Positions 51,718-60,575 of a stretch of DNA of 64,000 bases are shown here, piece by piece. The notes beneath the pieces were generated by a model. The model did not search any database and was not told where the DNA came from. It saw nothing but the letters and a program-made list of their open reading frames with translations. The stretch is from UBA7488 sp964414185 (GTDB lineage: Bacteria; Pseudomonadota; Alphaproteobacteria; CAAHEQ01; UBA3637). The DNA lies in NCBI GenBank assembly GCA_964414185.1, contig CAYPVK010000003.1, forward strand, positions 62,001 through 126,000. The letters are read 5' to 3'. The first letter of the stretch is position 1. Each line of letters begins with the position of its first letter. The translations under genes and the position numbers were made by a program.

Positions 51718-52806
51718 TTATCTTTCACCGATATAAATTCCCAAATTTTGCGCTACTTTAACCATCGCACCATTTACATCGACGGGCGTATTGCTGATTT
51801 TCAAAACCTGATTCAAATCCATATCAATGATTTTGCCGTTTTGGTGACAAACCACACGGTTTGTCTTGCCTTCTGCCAATAATTCAATCGCTTTGGCGGC
51901 AAAAGCCGATGCTAAAATACGATCTTCCGCAACCGGAGAACCGGCGCGTTGAATATGGCCCAAAACATTGGCGCGGGCATTAAAGCCATCCTTTGTCAAA
52001 CGGCTGACAAAGTATTCCGAAACGCCGCCGAATTTACCGGCGCATGAGTATGAATGTTTTCCGTCCGGTGTTTTAATGCCTTCGGCAACAACCATAACAC
52101 TATGGCGTTTGCCACTCGCTTGAGCTTCCTTTAAACGATTGACAACGCCTTCATAAGTATAAGGGATTTCGGGAATCAAAGCGACATCCGCAAAACCCGC
52201 AATAGCGGACTCTAATGCCAAATGTCCTGCCCCGCGTCCCATAACTTCGGCAATTAACACCCGATGATGGCTGGCTGCCGTTGTATTTAATTTGTCAAGA
52301 GCATCGGTAACAACCGCCCGAGCCGTTGCAAAACCGACGGCCAAATCCGTACCGGGAGCGTCATTATCAATTGTTTTGGGAATGCCAATCATTGAAATGC
52401 CGGCCATTTTGCAAAATTTACTGACAATTGCCATTGAACCGTCGCCGCCGATAACAACCAAGGCGGACAGACCAAGTTCATCTATTGCATCTTTGAAACG
52501 TTGGTTTAATTGTTCGTTGGTTAATTCTTCATAAGTACCATCGGCACGTTCCTGTAAATTGGCGTTACCGCTGCTGTTTGTACCGAGCATGGTTCCGCCC
52601 AGCGTTGCATAGGGAAATTCAAAATCCGCCATTGTTAATTTTTGATAGCGCATCGGCCGAACAAACAAACCGTCGGTTGCATTATGAATGCCTAAAACTT
52701 CCCAACCTTTTGTAATAGCGCCAAGCGTTACGCCGCGGATTGCCGCATTCAATCCCGAACAATCTCCCCCGCTGGTCAAAACACCAATTCTTTTCGTTGC
52801 CGTCAT
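51718..52806 (-). CDS. pfkA: 6-phosphofructokinase
   Basis: A 362-residue PFK family enzyme. GVLTSGGDCSGLNAAIRG at the start, VIGGDGSMAI near residue 100 and PKTIDNDAPGTD near 122 are the substrate and phosphoryl-donor loops. Gly in GGDGS favours ATP as donor, while Lys in PKTIDND is the residue seen in pyrophosphate-type enzymes; this mixed pair occurs in some ATP-dependent clades. It makes fructose-1,6-bisphosphate. GAAG-rich ribosome site GGAGAAGAAC precedes the ATG. Confidence 0.93.
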   Translation of the reverse strand: MTATKRIGVLTSGGDCSGLNAAIRGVTLGAITKGWEVLGIHNATDGLFVRPMRYQKLTMADFEFPYATLGGTMLGTNSSGNANLQERADGTYEELTNEQLNQRFKDAIDELGLSALVVIGGDGSMAIVSKFCKMAGISMIGIPKTIDNDAPGTDLAVGFATARAVVTDALDKLNTTAASHHRVLIAEVMGRGAGHLALESAIAGFADVALIPEIPYTYEGVVNRLKEAQASGKRHSVMVVAEGIKTPDGKHSYSCAGKFGGVSEYFVSRLTKDGFNARANVLGHIQRAGSPVAEDRILASAFAAKAIELLAEGKTNRVVCHQNGKIIDMDLNQVLKISNTPVDVNGAMVKVAQNLGIYIGER

Positions 52807-52881
52807 TGTTCTTCTCCTTAAATTTTATTGAATAAAATGGTTATACAAGTTTTCGATGATTTTTGCAAAGAAAAAAATGCA

Positions 52882-53613
52882 TTATAATGAAAAGTTTTTG
52901 CCCAAATAAGTTCTTCGGACATTTTCATCGGTAATAATTTCGGTCGGCGTTCCTTGTTTTAAAACGACACCGTCATGTAAAATATAAGCGCGATCAATAA
53001 TACCCAATGTTTCACGCACGTTGTGATCGGTAATTAACACGCCCAAACCGCGGTTTTTAAGCTGGGCAACCAATTCTTTGATTTCGCCGACGGCAATCGG
53101 ATCAATCCCTGCCAAAGGTTCATCCAACAAAATAAAAGACGGACGGGAAGCCAAAGCGCGTGCAATTTCCAAACGCCGCCTTTCGCCGCCCGACAATGCG
53201 CGGGACGGAGAAAATCTTAAATGTTCGATTGAAAATTCTTTCAACAACGCATCAAGTTCTTGTTCGCGTTTTTCGGCATTTTCTTCGACGATTTCCAAAA
53301 CGGCGCGAATATTGTCTTCCACATTCAAACCGCGGAAAATAGACGCTTCTTGGGGCAAATAGCCAACCCCCAAACGGGCACGGCGATAAACGGGAAAGGA
53401 TGTAATGTCTATTCCGTTCAGGTAAATTTTGCCGGAACCTGCCGCAATCAAACCCGTTACACAATAAAAACAAGTCGTTTTACCGGCGCCGTTCGGTCCC
53501 AATAGTCCAACAGCTTCACCCTTTTCAACATACAAAGATACATCTTTAAGAACAATGCGTTTTTTATAGCTTTTACTTAAATTTTCAACAACCAATCCGC
53601 GTCTGTTTTCCAT
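52882..53613 (-). CDS. lptB: LPS export ABC transporter ATP-binding protein LptB
   Basis: A 243-residue ABC ATPase. Walker A GPNGAGKTTCFY near residue 39, ABC signature LSGGERRRLEIARAL near 142, Walker B FILLDEPLAGIDP near 162 and the switch His in ITDHNVRETL near 197 are intact, and the sequence has the LptB-type YLPQEASIF Q-loop. It powers extraction of LPS from the inner membrane with LptF/G. It follows the lptC-lptA fusion gene on the same strand. Confidence 0.96.
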   Translation of the reverse strand: MENRRGLVVENLSKSYKKRIVLKDVSLYVEKGEAVGLLGPNGAGKTTCFYCVTGLIAAGSGKIYLNGIDITSFPVYRRARLGVGYLPQEASIFRGLNVEDNIRAVLEIVEENAEKREQELDALLKEFSIEHLRFSPSRALSGGERRRLEIARALASRPSFILLDEPLAGIDPIAVGEIKELVAQLKNRGLGVLITDHNVRETLGIIDRAYILHDGVVLKQGTPTEIITDENVRRTYLGKNFSL

Positions 53614-53676
53614 ATTTTCCCCTGTTCCTACCTGTGTTTTTAATTTTTCCGTTCTATTTTACAATATTTATCCGTT

Positions 53677-54717
53677 TTAATCCAGGCCTAAATCCGACGG
53701 GATTAAAGTCCCCTTAACGCGTCCGCCCGTGCCGTCCGGTTTCTTTTCCGACGTTAATGAATTGACACCCGTAATAAGGTTTAAAGTTACCACATCCCCT
53801 TTTGCGCTGTTTTGACCCTGCTTTAAAACAACATTCTCTTTCATTGTGATAATTCCCGTTGAGGGATCATAATCCCCTTTATCGCCCGTGATCGTCTGTT
53901 CGTTATTGGTCGCAACGACATTTCCGAAAGCTTCAATACGGTCAATTTTATCTTCACCCTTTTGTGTTTGTTTTTTGTAATACAAAACCATTTTATCGGC
54001 TGTTATCGTTTGTTTGTTTTGTGTAACCTTTACTTCGTCAAATGCTGTAATAGTTGCATTTATTTGATTGATTTTTAAACCATTTTTTGAATAAACATTA
54101 ATTGGTTCTTTTTGCGAGGTAATAACAGTATGGGTTTGATCTTTAAAATCAATGTTATCCCCTTTATTGTATAAAATAAACCCGCCCGTTGCATCCAGCC
54201 GTCCGTCGGGCCCCGTAATTTTAATCGGCGTCCTGCTTTCCATTGTATCCGCTTTATAATCACAAACAACTTTCGTTGAAACAGCTTTCCATCCCGTATC
54301 GGTGGTAGCAACGACTTCTTCATCAAAATACAAATACTCATCCTTTTGGAAAGCCAAACCATAAGTCGTGACGGCGTTCAAAACAACTCCGGATTCCATT
54401 CTATACAAAGCTTTCGGATCCAATAAGGTTATAATCTGTTTCGCCGGATCCGTTTCTTGGACAGACGAAGCCGTAATCGTCATCGGTTGGTTTTTATCAT
54501 CTTTTGAAAAAAATCTGACAGCCTGCATATCGATTTTGGCACCTTTAACGGCTGTGGCGGGTTTCGACGGAAGCGTAAATTTATCCTTTTGTTCCGTCAA
54601 AGCCGGCCAAACCAACATGACTGCCGCAATTAAAAAGGCGAAAATCGGCAAACTTCTTTTGAAAATTTGCACGCGGCGCGAATGGATTTTAATTTTTAAT
54701 AATCGCCTTGTAAACAT
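53677..54717 (-). CDS. lptC-lptA: Fused LptC-LptA lipopolysaccharide transport protein
   Basis: 346 residues from the ATG at 54717; the frame runs open to 54822 but the extra part lies within kdsD. After a basic N-terminus, one membrane helix (about residues 23-40) anchors an LptC-like domain (about 50-175). It is followed without a break by a second beta-jelly-roll repeat of OstA/LptA type (about 195-335: NQKQTITADKMVLYYKK, IEAFGNVVATNNEQTITGDKG, ENVVLKQGQNSAKGDVVTLNL). In most bacteria these are two genes, and the periplasmic LptA bridges LptC to LptD. Here one polypeptide would hold both. The operon kdsD-lptCA-lptB supports the reading. Confidence 0.82.
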   Translation of the reverse strand: MFTRRLLKIKIHSRRVQIFKRSLPIFAFLIAAVMLVWPALTEQKDKFTLPSKPATAVKGAKIDMQAVRFFSKDDKNQPMTITASSVQETDPAKQIITLLDPKALYRMESGVVLNAVTTYGLAFQKDEYLYFDEEVVATTDTGWKAVSTKVVCDYKADTMESRTPIKITGPDGRLDATGGFILYNKGDNIDFKDQTHTVITSQKEPINVYSKNGLKINQINATITAFDEVKVTQNKQTITADKMVLYYKKQTQKGEDKIDRIEAFGNVVATNNEQTITGDKGDYDPSTGIITMKENVVLKQGQNSAKGDVVTLNLITGVNSLTSEKKPDGTGGRVKGTLIPSDLGLD

Positions 54718-54724
54718 GTATGCC

Positions 54725-55705
54725 CTATACGACTCCGGCTTGGAGCAAATGATGAATATGTAATAATCCGACCGGTTTATTGTCCGCGTCCACAACGAAA
54801 ATATTTGTAATGCCGTTAGCATTCATGAAACCCACGGCTTCAGCACCCAATAAAGTCGGTGCGATTGTCCGCGGTTTTTTCGTCATAATTTCTTCGGCCG
54901 TTTTTGAAACCAAATCACAAGACATGTTTCTGCGCAAATCGCCATCGGTAATGACACCGATTAAAACGCCATTATTATCGATAATGCCGACACATCCCAA
55001 ACTCTTTGCCGTCATGACAACCAACGCGTCCGACATCGGTGTTTCGGGAGAAACCAACGGCAATGCATCGCCTTTTGCCATGATATTTTCGACTTTCAAC
55101 AATACATTCCCCAATTTCCCCCCGGGATGATGATCTTTAAAATCTTGTTTCGTAAAGCCGCGTTTTTCAACCAAAGCAACGGCCAAAGCATCGCCCATCG
55201 CCATTGTCATTGTCGTCGAAGTCGTCGGTGCCAATCCGAGCGGACACGCTTCGGGAGCTTTAGAAGCATCGGGAATCAGCAACACCAAATCAGCAGCCTT
55301 AGCCATTGAACTTTCGGCTTTGCTGGTAATGGCAATCATCGGAATGCCGAAACGGCGCGAATATGTAATAATATCGCCCATTTCGCGACTTTCTCCGGAA
55401 TTGGAAATTGTAATTAACAAATCATCCTTTGTAATCATGCCCAAATCGCCATGGCTGGCTTCCGACGGATGCACGAAAAAGGCCGGCGTACCCGTTGAAG
55501 CTAAAGTCGCGGCAATTTTTTGCCCGACATGGCCGCTTTTACCCATACCGGAAATAATGACACGACCTTTGTTATCTTTAATCGGGAAAATCATTTCAAC
55601 GGCTGCAACAAATGCGTCGCCAAAATTATCTTGCATAATGCGCAAACCATTGATTTCGGTTTCAATGGCATGAACGGCGGAATTAATAATTTCTGTGGGG
55701 GTCAT
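54725..55705 (-). CDS. kdsD: Arabinose-5-phosphate isomerase (KdsD/KpsF)
   Basis: About 326 residues from the Met at 55705, which has AAAGG at good distance; the frame begins at 55720. SIS domain (ISGMGKSGHVGQKIAATLASTGTPAFFVHPSEASHGDLG, of which the loop is near residue 55) followed by two CBS domains (about 205-325). It converts ribulose-5-phosphate to arabinose-5-phosphate, the first step to Kdo of LPS. Its place before the lpt genes matches this role. Confidence 0.94.
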   Translation of the reverse strand: MTPTEIINSAVHAIETEINGLRIMQDNFGDAFVAAVEMIFPIKDNKGRVIISGMGKSGHVGQKIAATLASTGTPAFFVHPSEASHGDLGMITKDDLLITISNSGESREMGDIITYSRRFGIPMIAITSKAESSMAKAADLVLLIPDASKAPEACPLGLAPTTSTTMTMAMGDALAVALVEKRGFTKQDFKDHHPGGKLGNVLLKVENIMAKGDALPLVSPETPMSDALVVMTAKSLGCVGIIDNNGVLIGVITDGDLRRNMSCDLVSKTAEEIMTKKPRTIAPTLLGAEAVGFMNANGITNIFVVDADNKPVGLLHIHHLLQAGVV

Positions 55706-55719
55706 TTTAATGCCTTTCA

Positions 55720-56334
55720 TTAATGATGTGCGAAAATATCGGGATCGTCAAATGACAAAAGGTCAAGCTTGGCACGGGTACCTAAAAAAGCAAAACATTC
55801 TTGGGCCAATTCTAAGCGATCTTCCCTTTTTAAAAGTTCATCCAATTTACTTTTCAATGCATGCAAATAAAGCACATCCGTTGCCGCATATTGCATTTGT
55901 TCCGAAGACAGCTCTTCGGTTCCCCAATCGGATGTTTGCTGCTCTTTTGACAATGTTACGCCCAACAAGTCATAACATACGTTTTTAAGACCGTGAAATG
56001 ACGTATAAGTACGGCAGAGTTTCGAAGCGATTTTCGTACAATAAACCGGATGAACCATAACACCCAAATCATTCAAAATTTTGGCAACGTCCATACGGGC
56101 ATAATGGAAAATTTTTAAAACTTTTTCATCGGTCATCAATTTTTTTAAATTAGGGTATTCTTTCCCCGGAATAATTTGGACAAGATAGGCGTTTCCTTTT
56201 CCATCTCCCAATTGGACCAGACACAACCTGTCGCGGTGCAAATCAAGCCCCATCATTTCACAATCAACCGCCACCGATTCGTCAAAAGGCAAATCGGCGG
56301 GAATATCGCCTTTGAATAATTTTATATTTGTCAT
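55720..56334 (-). CDS. rnd: Ribonuclease D-like 3'-5' exonuclease
   Basis: A 204-residue single-domain DEDDy exonuclease: AVDCEMMGLDL near residue 22 (D, E), YARMDVAKIL near 78 (D) and YAATDVLYLHAL near 150 (Y, D). The HRDC domains of E. coli RNase D are missing, as is usual for the short alphaproteobacterial form. It trims 3' ends of tRNA or other small RNA. The ATG region lies in the last codons before kdsD, on the same strand. Confidence 0.92.
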   Translation of the reverse strand: MTNIKLFKGDIPADLPFDESVAVDCEMMGLDLHRDRLCLVQLGDGKGNAYLVQIIPGKEYPNLKKLMTDEKVLKIFHYARMDVAKILNDLGVMVHPVYCTKIASKLCRTYTSFHGLKNVCYDLLGVTLSKEQQTSDWGTEELSSEQMQYAATDVLYLHALKSKLDELLKREDRLELAQECFAFLGTRAKLDLLSFDDPDIFAHH

Positions 56335-56405
56335 ATTGTTTCCTTAAAAACTGCTGTCGGATTTATTTTTATACATCATCAAAATCAAAAAATCAATATA
56401 AAAAA

Positions 56406-56435
56406 CGGCCTATATAAAAAGGATTTTTTATCGGC
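56406..56435 (-). terminator. Possible terminator between tRNA-Leu(CAG) and rnd
   Basis: GGCC(G)ATAAAAA and TTTTTATATAGGCC pair imperfectly on the minus strand, then G and six T. It is 180 bases downstream of the tRNA. The rest of 56335-56616 shows no gene. Confidence 0.45.
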
Positions 56436-56616
56436 CAAAATTTTATAAGCAGTTTAAATAAAGGAAGATTTTTAAAATCATTCAAATTCAAACACCAAAA
56501 ATATTCTTCACCTTTGCGGGCAAAAAAAATTTTACACCGATGCGTTAATCCGCATCTGTTTGAACGGCTAAATGTATGTTATAATTTGAATTATTCGCTA
56601 TGAAAACCTTAAAAAT

Positions 56617-56704
56617 TGGTGCCCAGAAAGGGACTCGAACCCCCATACCGTTGCCGATACCAGCACCTGAAGCTGGCGCGTCTACCAATTCCGCCATCTG
56701 GGCA
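56617..56704 (-). tRNA. tRNA-Leu (anticodon CAG)
   Basis: 88 bases with encoded CCA. Acceptor TGCCCAG/CTGGGCA, anticodon loop TTCAGGT with CAG, a long class II variable arm and T arm GGGGG TTCGAGT CCCTT. It decodes CUG. The following 56705-56956 stretch is AT-rich leader of psd with no further gene. Confidence 0.95.
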
Positions 56705-56956
56705 ATAGATGTATGCAAGGTAACGCCTCTTTAAAAAAAAGTCAAGTGAAAATATTTTTTTGTTAAAACAAGAAATATTTTTATATAAAAAACGTACCTG
56801 ATTTTTCTTGCGGTTTTATTTTAAAAATTCCGCCAAATCATTCTTCTTTTTTTCAATTTTTTCATATCGTTTTAAACAATTGTCCCGGAAATGACAAAAA
56901 AAGCTTTCCAATTCGGATAAAATATATTAGTATAGAGACAGAAAAGGAGAATACCT

Positions 56957-57784
56957 ATGCAAAAAAAGACAAGCAAATCCAATCAAAACACAAAAATTTC
57001 TACCAAAAAAGCCGCTAAAAACGTTGGAAAAAACGTTAAAGCCGTCTCCGCTCAGTCAATAAAAAAAGCTGTCCTGTCCGAAACTCCGAAACATACGCCT
57101 TCACAAAATGTCGATTTGTCTTGGAAACGCTATTTGTTGCCTTCCATACATCCCGAAGGTATTAAAATTTTAGGTTTTATGTTCGGTATCGTTTTAGTAT
57201 TCGGACTTCTGGTACCTTGGATTTGGTTTATCGGTACACCGTTATTGGTTTTTACCTTTTATTTTTTCCGCAATCCCGAACGTGTTACCCCGAAAGGTGA
57301 TAATCTTGTTATTGCGCCTGCCGACGGTATTGTCAGTAATATCAAAGCCGTTGTTCCGCCCAAAGAATTGGGATTGGGTTCGGAACCTTTGACACGTATC
57401 AGCATTTTTATGAGTGTTTTTTCCGTTCATGTAAACCGTGCGCCCGTTTCGGGTACGGTCAGCGCTTTGAATTATCGTCCCGGCAAATTTGTTTCGGTTG
57501 CCGATAAAGACAGCGAAGACAATGAACGTCAGGAAATTTGCATTACGATGGATAACGGTACAAAAATTGGATTTATCCAAATTGCCGGTTTGGTCGCACG
57601 CCGTATCTATTGCCCGCTACATGTCGGTGAGAAATTAAAGGCCGGGAACGTATTCGGTATGATTCGTTTCGGTTCCAGATTGGACGTATTTTTGCCGAAA
57701 GGCGTTGAACCCAAAGTATTGCTCGGGCAAGTATCCGTTGCCGGCGAAACAATTTTAGCTGAATTGAATGGTAAAAAACAATGA
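56957..57784 (+). CDS. psd: Phosphatidylserine decarboxylase proenzyme
   Basis: A 275-residue protein. The first 55 residues are Lys/Ser/Thr-rich and not part of the family; two membrane helices (about 70-100) and the catalytic domain follow (APADGIVSNI near 118, FSVHVNRAPVSG near 155). The self-cleavage site is in RFGSRLDVFLP near 236 (Gly-Ser, giving the pyruvoyl alpha chain). It makes phosphatidylethanolamine. The short alpha/beta form without PDZ-like extras is typical of Alphaproteobacteria. AAAGGAGA precedes the ATG, and it overlaps pssA by four bases. Confidence 0.95.
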   Translation: MQKKTSKSNQNTKISTKKAAKNVGKNVKAVSAQSIKKAVLSETPKHTPSQNVDLSWKRYLLPSIHPEGIKILGFMFGIVLVFGLLVPWIWFIGTPLLVFTFYFFRNPERVTPKGDNLVIAPADGIVSNIKAVVPPKELGLGSEPLTRISIFMSVFSVHVNRAPVSGTVSALNYRPGKFVSVADKDSEDNERQEICITMDNGTKIGFIQIAGLVARRIYCPLHVGEKLKAGNVFGMIRFGSRLDVFLPKGVEPKVLLGQVSVAGETILAELNGKKQ

Positions 57785-58647
57785 AAAAGAAAGTTATACA
57801 TAAAAAATCGGCAGGTATTCAAAAAATGCCGGCCTTGACAGAACGAGAAATTCATTTTCGCAAATTTTTCCCGAATGCCATAACAATGACGGCTTTGGCA
57901 TTCGGCGTTTCCTCTTTGAACATGTCTTTTTGGGGGCGTTGGGATATGGCTGTTATTTTCATTTGTTTGGCGGCCGTCTTCGATTTTTTGGATGGTGGCG
58001 TAGCCCGATTATTGCATGTTGAATCCAAATTCGGTGCCCAACTTGATTCTTTGTCCGATTTCGTCAGTTTCGGCGTTGCTCCGGGCTTTTTAATGTACCA
58101 ATGGACAATGGACCACGATACGCGCATAGCCGTATTGCAAAATGTTGCGTTTAAATCGGATGCCGTCGGCATTTATTGGGGTGTGGCTCTTTTCTTGGCC
58201 ATGTGTTGTGCAATGCGCTTGGCCCGTTTCAATTCCATGTTGGATTCCGATCAACCGCAAGCACCGTATTGGAAGAACTTTTTTATGGGGGTCCCAGCCC
58301 CCGCAGGTGCCGGTTTGGCAATTTTGCCGCTTATTTTATCCATGGCGACAAATGGTAATATTATGTTCTTCCGATCTCCGGTATTTGTCAGTTTCTTTTT
58401 GGTTTTTTCGGGTGTGATGATGGCCAGTCGCATACCGACAATTTGCTTAAAACATATCCATTTCCCTGAAAATATAATGATTTATGTTCGGATAGCCTGT
58501 TTGTTTGTCTTGGCAAGTTTGCTCACATTCCCATGGGTAACATTAAGCACTGTCGGATTAGCGTATGTCATTTCAGTCCCCTTCGGAATCAAGTATTTCA
58601 GCAAGCTTAAATCAGCGTATGAAATCAAAAATAGGAGAAATAAATGA
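57781..58647 (+). CDS. pssA: CDP-diacylglycerol-serine O-phosphatidyltransferase
   Basis: A 288-residue membrane protein with about eight helices. The CDP-alcohol phosphotransferase motif is complete: Asp68, Asp71-Gly72, Ala75-Arg76, Gly85, Asp89 and Asp93. It makes phosphatidylserine, which the Psd encoded just upstream decarboxylates. The pair supplies phosphatidylethanolamine. It overlaps the following secreted-protein gene by four bases. Confidence 0.96.
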   Translation: MKKKVIHKKSAGIQKMPALTEREIHFRKFFPNAITMTALAFGVSSLNMSFWGRWDMAVIFICLAAVFDFLDGGVARLLHVESKFGAQLDSLSDFVSFGVAPGFLMYQWTMDHDTRIAVLQNVAFKSDAVGIYWGVALFLAMCCAMRLARFNSMLDSDQPQAPYWKNFFMGVPAPAGAGLAILPLILSMATNGNIMFFRSPVFVSFFLVFSGVMMASRIPTICLKHIHFPENIMIYVRIACLFVLASLLTFPWVTLSTVGLAYVISVPFGIKYFSKLKSAYEIKNRRNK

Positions 58648-59159
58648 AAAAACACATTTTACTGTTATCCGGTATTTTGTTATTGGCGAATACGGCCGTA
58701 TTTGCTCAATTGGCCGCGAATCCATGGGAAAATAAATCTGCAGCTCAAGATCAAGCCGAACAAGCAGTTTATAAATCGAAACCTTCCCTACCCGGCAACG
58801 AAACATTGGATACGTGGCAACCGCCCGAACTCGGATATGTCGGCGACAAAACTGTTTGGACGACAGACCGTGGGCAAGATAAAATTGCACCGGATGCCAA
58901 CATTACCAACGTTTTGTTAATGACACAACACTTGCGCAACATGGGATACCAAATTCCGGACGGATTGGATAAAGTCATCACGACTTCACCTGCTTGGGTA
59001 CGCCAACAAATCGTCACATCAATGAAAATGCTACAAAGTTCCGGAAGTCCCATTGCAACGGCTTCAAACGGTTTTGCCAAAATTTTTGAAAGTCAAACGG
59101 GGCTGTCTTTGGATAATTTGATTATGAATTCAATCCGGATTATTGATGCCAGAAGGTAG
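58644..59159 (+). CDS. Secreted protein of unknown function
   Basis: A 171-residue protein with a signal peptide (KKH start, hydrophobic core, cut near AVFA-Q at residue 21). The mature part has no repeats or Cys and is mostly helical toward the end. It is coupled to pssA by an ATGA overlap and is followed by another exported unknown, so the two may act together in the periplasm or at the surface. I do not recognise a family. Confidence 0.75.
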   Translation: MKKHILLLSGILLLANTAVFAQLAANPWENKSAAQDQAEQAVYKSKPSLPGNETLDTWQPPELGYVGDKTVWTTDRGQDKIAPDANITNVLLMTQHLRNMGYQIPDGLDKVITTSPAWVRQQIVTSMKMLQSSGSPIATASNGFAKIFESQTGLSLDNLIMNSIRIIDARR

Positions 59160-59169
59160 GAGACTTAAC

Positions 59170-59811
59170 ATGGAAAAGTTTACCTTGGTATTTGCTTTAA
59201 TATTCTTTCCGTTGGCTTTACAAGCTGCAGAAACATCATATATCAATGTATCTAAATACATGTTAAACAACGCTTATGTCCAATCGCCCGTATATACGAA
59301 AAAAATGTACCGCTCCATGCGTGAAACGGATACTTATAATTATCAAACGCGACTGGCCGAATTGGATATGTTGAAAGAAAACCGCCAAATTTCCACACGT
59401 GAATATAACGAAAAAAAGACACAACTTGATAAAGAATATCAAAAAGTTTACGGACATTTTAATCCTGCAGCCCAAGCTTCAATGATAAAAAAATCACCGG
59501 TAGAATCTTTTTATTACGGTGCTATGGAGCCCGGGGAACGCTTAAATTTAATATCCCTATCCCAAGGATTAGCCGATGCCGAACGTGATGTACCTACATC
59601 GCAAATGCCGAATATACAGGTACAATCACAAAATGAACCCAAAACATTGCAAAATCCTCTCTCTCGACGTTCAATTCGACATTTACAAGCGGATACGCAA
59701 TATGATGATACGGCGGAAGATATAACCGTATCGCCGATACGTCCTGTTACATCCGCTAAAAAAAAGGTTTTGGGTAAAAAAGCCATTCCCGTTAAAATAG
59801 GAGCTTTTTAA
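59170..59811 (+). CDS. Secreted or periplasmic protein of unknown function
   Basis: 213 residues from the ATG at 59170, which has AGGAG before it and opens a signal peptide (cut near LQA-AE at about residue 19). The frame extends back to 59143 inside the previous gene. A charged helical stretch (about 50-95, rich in Lys, Glu, Tyr) looks like a coiled coil, and the C-terminus is basic and low-complexity. Function is unknown; it may form a pair with the gene upstream. Confidence 0.7.
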   Translation: MEKFTLVFALIFFPLALQAAETSYINVSKYMLNNAYVQSPVYTKKMYRSMRETDTYNYQTRLAELDMLKENRQISTREYNEKKTQLDKEYQKVYGHFNPAAQASMIKKSPVESFYYGAMEPGERLNLISLSQGLADAERDVPTSQMPNIQVQSQNEPKTLQNPLSRRSIRHLQADTQYDDTAEDITVSPIRPVTSAKKKVLGKKAIPVKIGAF

Positions 59812-59822
59812 AAAAAACGCTT

Positions 59823-60572
59823 ATGAAAAAAGTTCAAAAACCTGCTTGTAAATCAGCCTCCCCCATTATTATACTTGTCAGACCGCAACTGGCCGAAAAC
59901 ATCGGTATGGTTGCACGTGCCATGATGAATGCAGGCTTATATGATTTACGTTTGGTAACGCCGCGGGAAAACCATTTAAGCGAAAAAGCCATTGCCGCCA
60001 GTTCGGGTGCGGCCGTAATTTTGGAAAATGCCGCCGTTTTTGATGATTTGCAAACAGCCGTTGCAGATACAAATTATGTTTTGGCTACAACTGCCCGCCC
60101 GCGGAATATGGCCAAAGAAGTTCATATTCCCGATACTGCCGCCGATTTAATCAATGAACGTTTGAATAACAATCAAAAGTGTGCGATTTTATTCGGTGCC
60201 GAAAGGACCGGCCTTGAAAACCATGAAATCGTGATAGCTGACGGAATTATCGAAATACCGCTCAATCCGTTGCATACATCACTTAATCTGTCTCAAGCCG
60301 TTTTAATTGTCGGTTATGAATGGTTTAAATCGTGCCATCGTCCGCACAGGGACAAAAATGCAAATGAAAACAAACCGGCCACGAAGCAAGAATTGGAAGT
60401 CTTCTTAAGCAGGCTGGAAAACGAATTGACGGCTAAGGGCTATTTCAGATTCGCGGATAAGAAAGAACGCATGCAACGAAACTTGCGCAATATCTTTACA
60501 CGAAATGCATTAAGTTCTGCCGAAATAAAAACGCTGTATGGCGTCTTAAATGATTTGATTAAGAAAGGATAA
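59823..60572 (+). CDS. trmJ: TrmJ-family tRNA/rRNA 2'-O-methyltransferase
   Basis: A 249-residue SPOUT methylase: LVRPQLAENIGMVARAM near residue 18 (motif 1 with the catalytic Asn and Arg), LFGAERTGLENHE near 124 and IPLNPLHTSLNLSQAV near 148 (knot and SAM site). TrmJ methylates the ribose of nucleotide 32 in several tRNAs. The C-terminal extension is as in E. coli TrmJ. It stands three bases before metK. Confidence 0.92.
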   Translation: MKKVQKPACKSASPIIILVRPQLAENIGMVARAMMNAGLYDLRLVTPRENHLSEKAIAASSGAAVILENAAVFDDLQTAVADTNYVLATTARPRNMAKEVHIPDTAADLINERLNNNQKCAILFGAERTGLENHEIVIADGIIEIPLNPLHTSLNLSQAVLIVGYEWFKSCHRPHRDKNANENKPATKQELEVFLSRLENELTAKGYFRFADKKERMQRNLRNIFTRNALSSAEIKTLYGVLNDLIKKG

Positions 60573-60575
60573 TTT

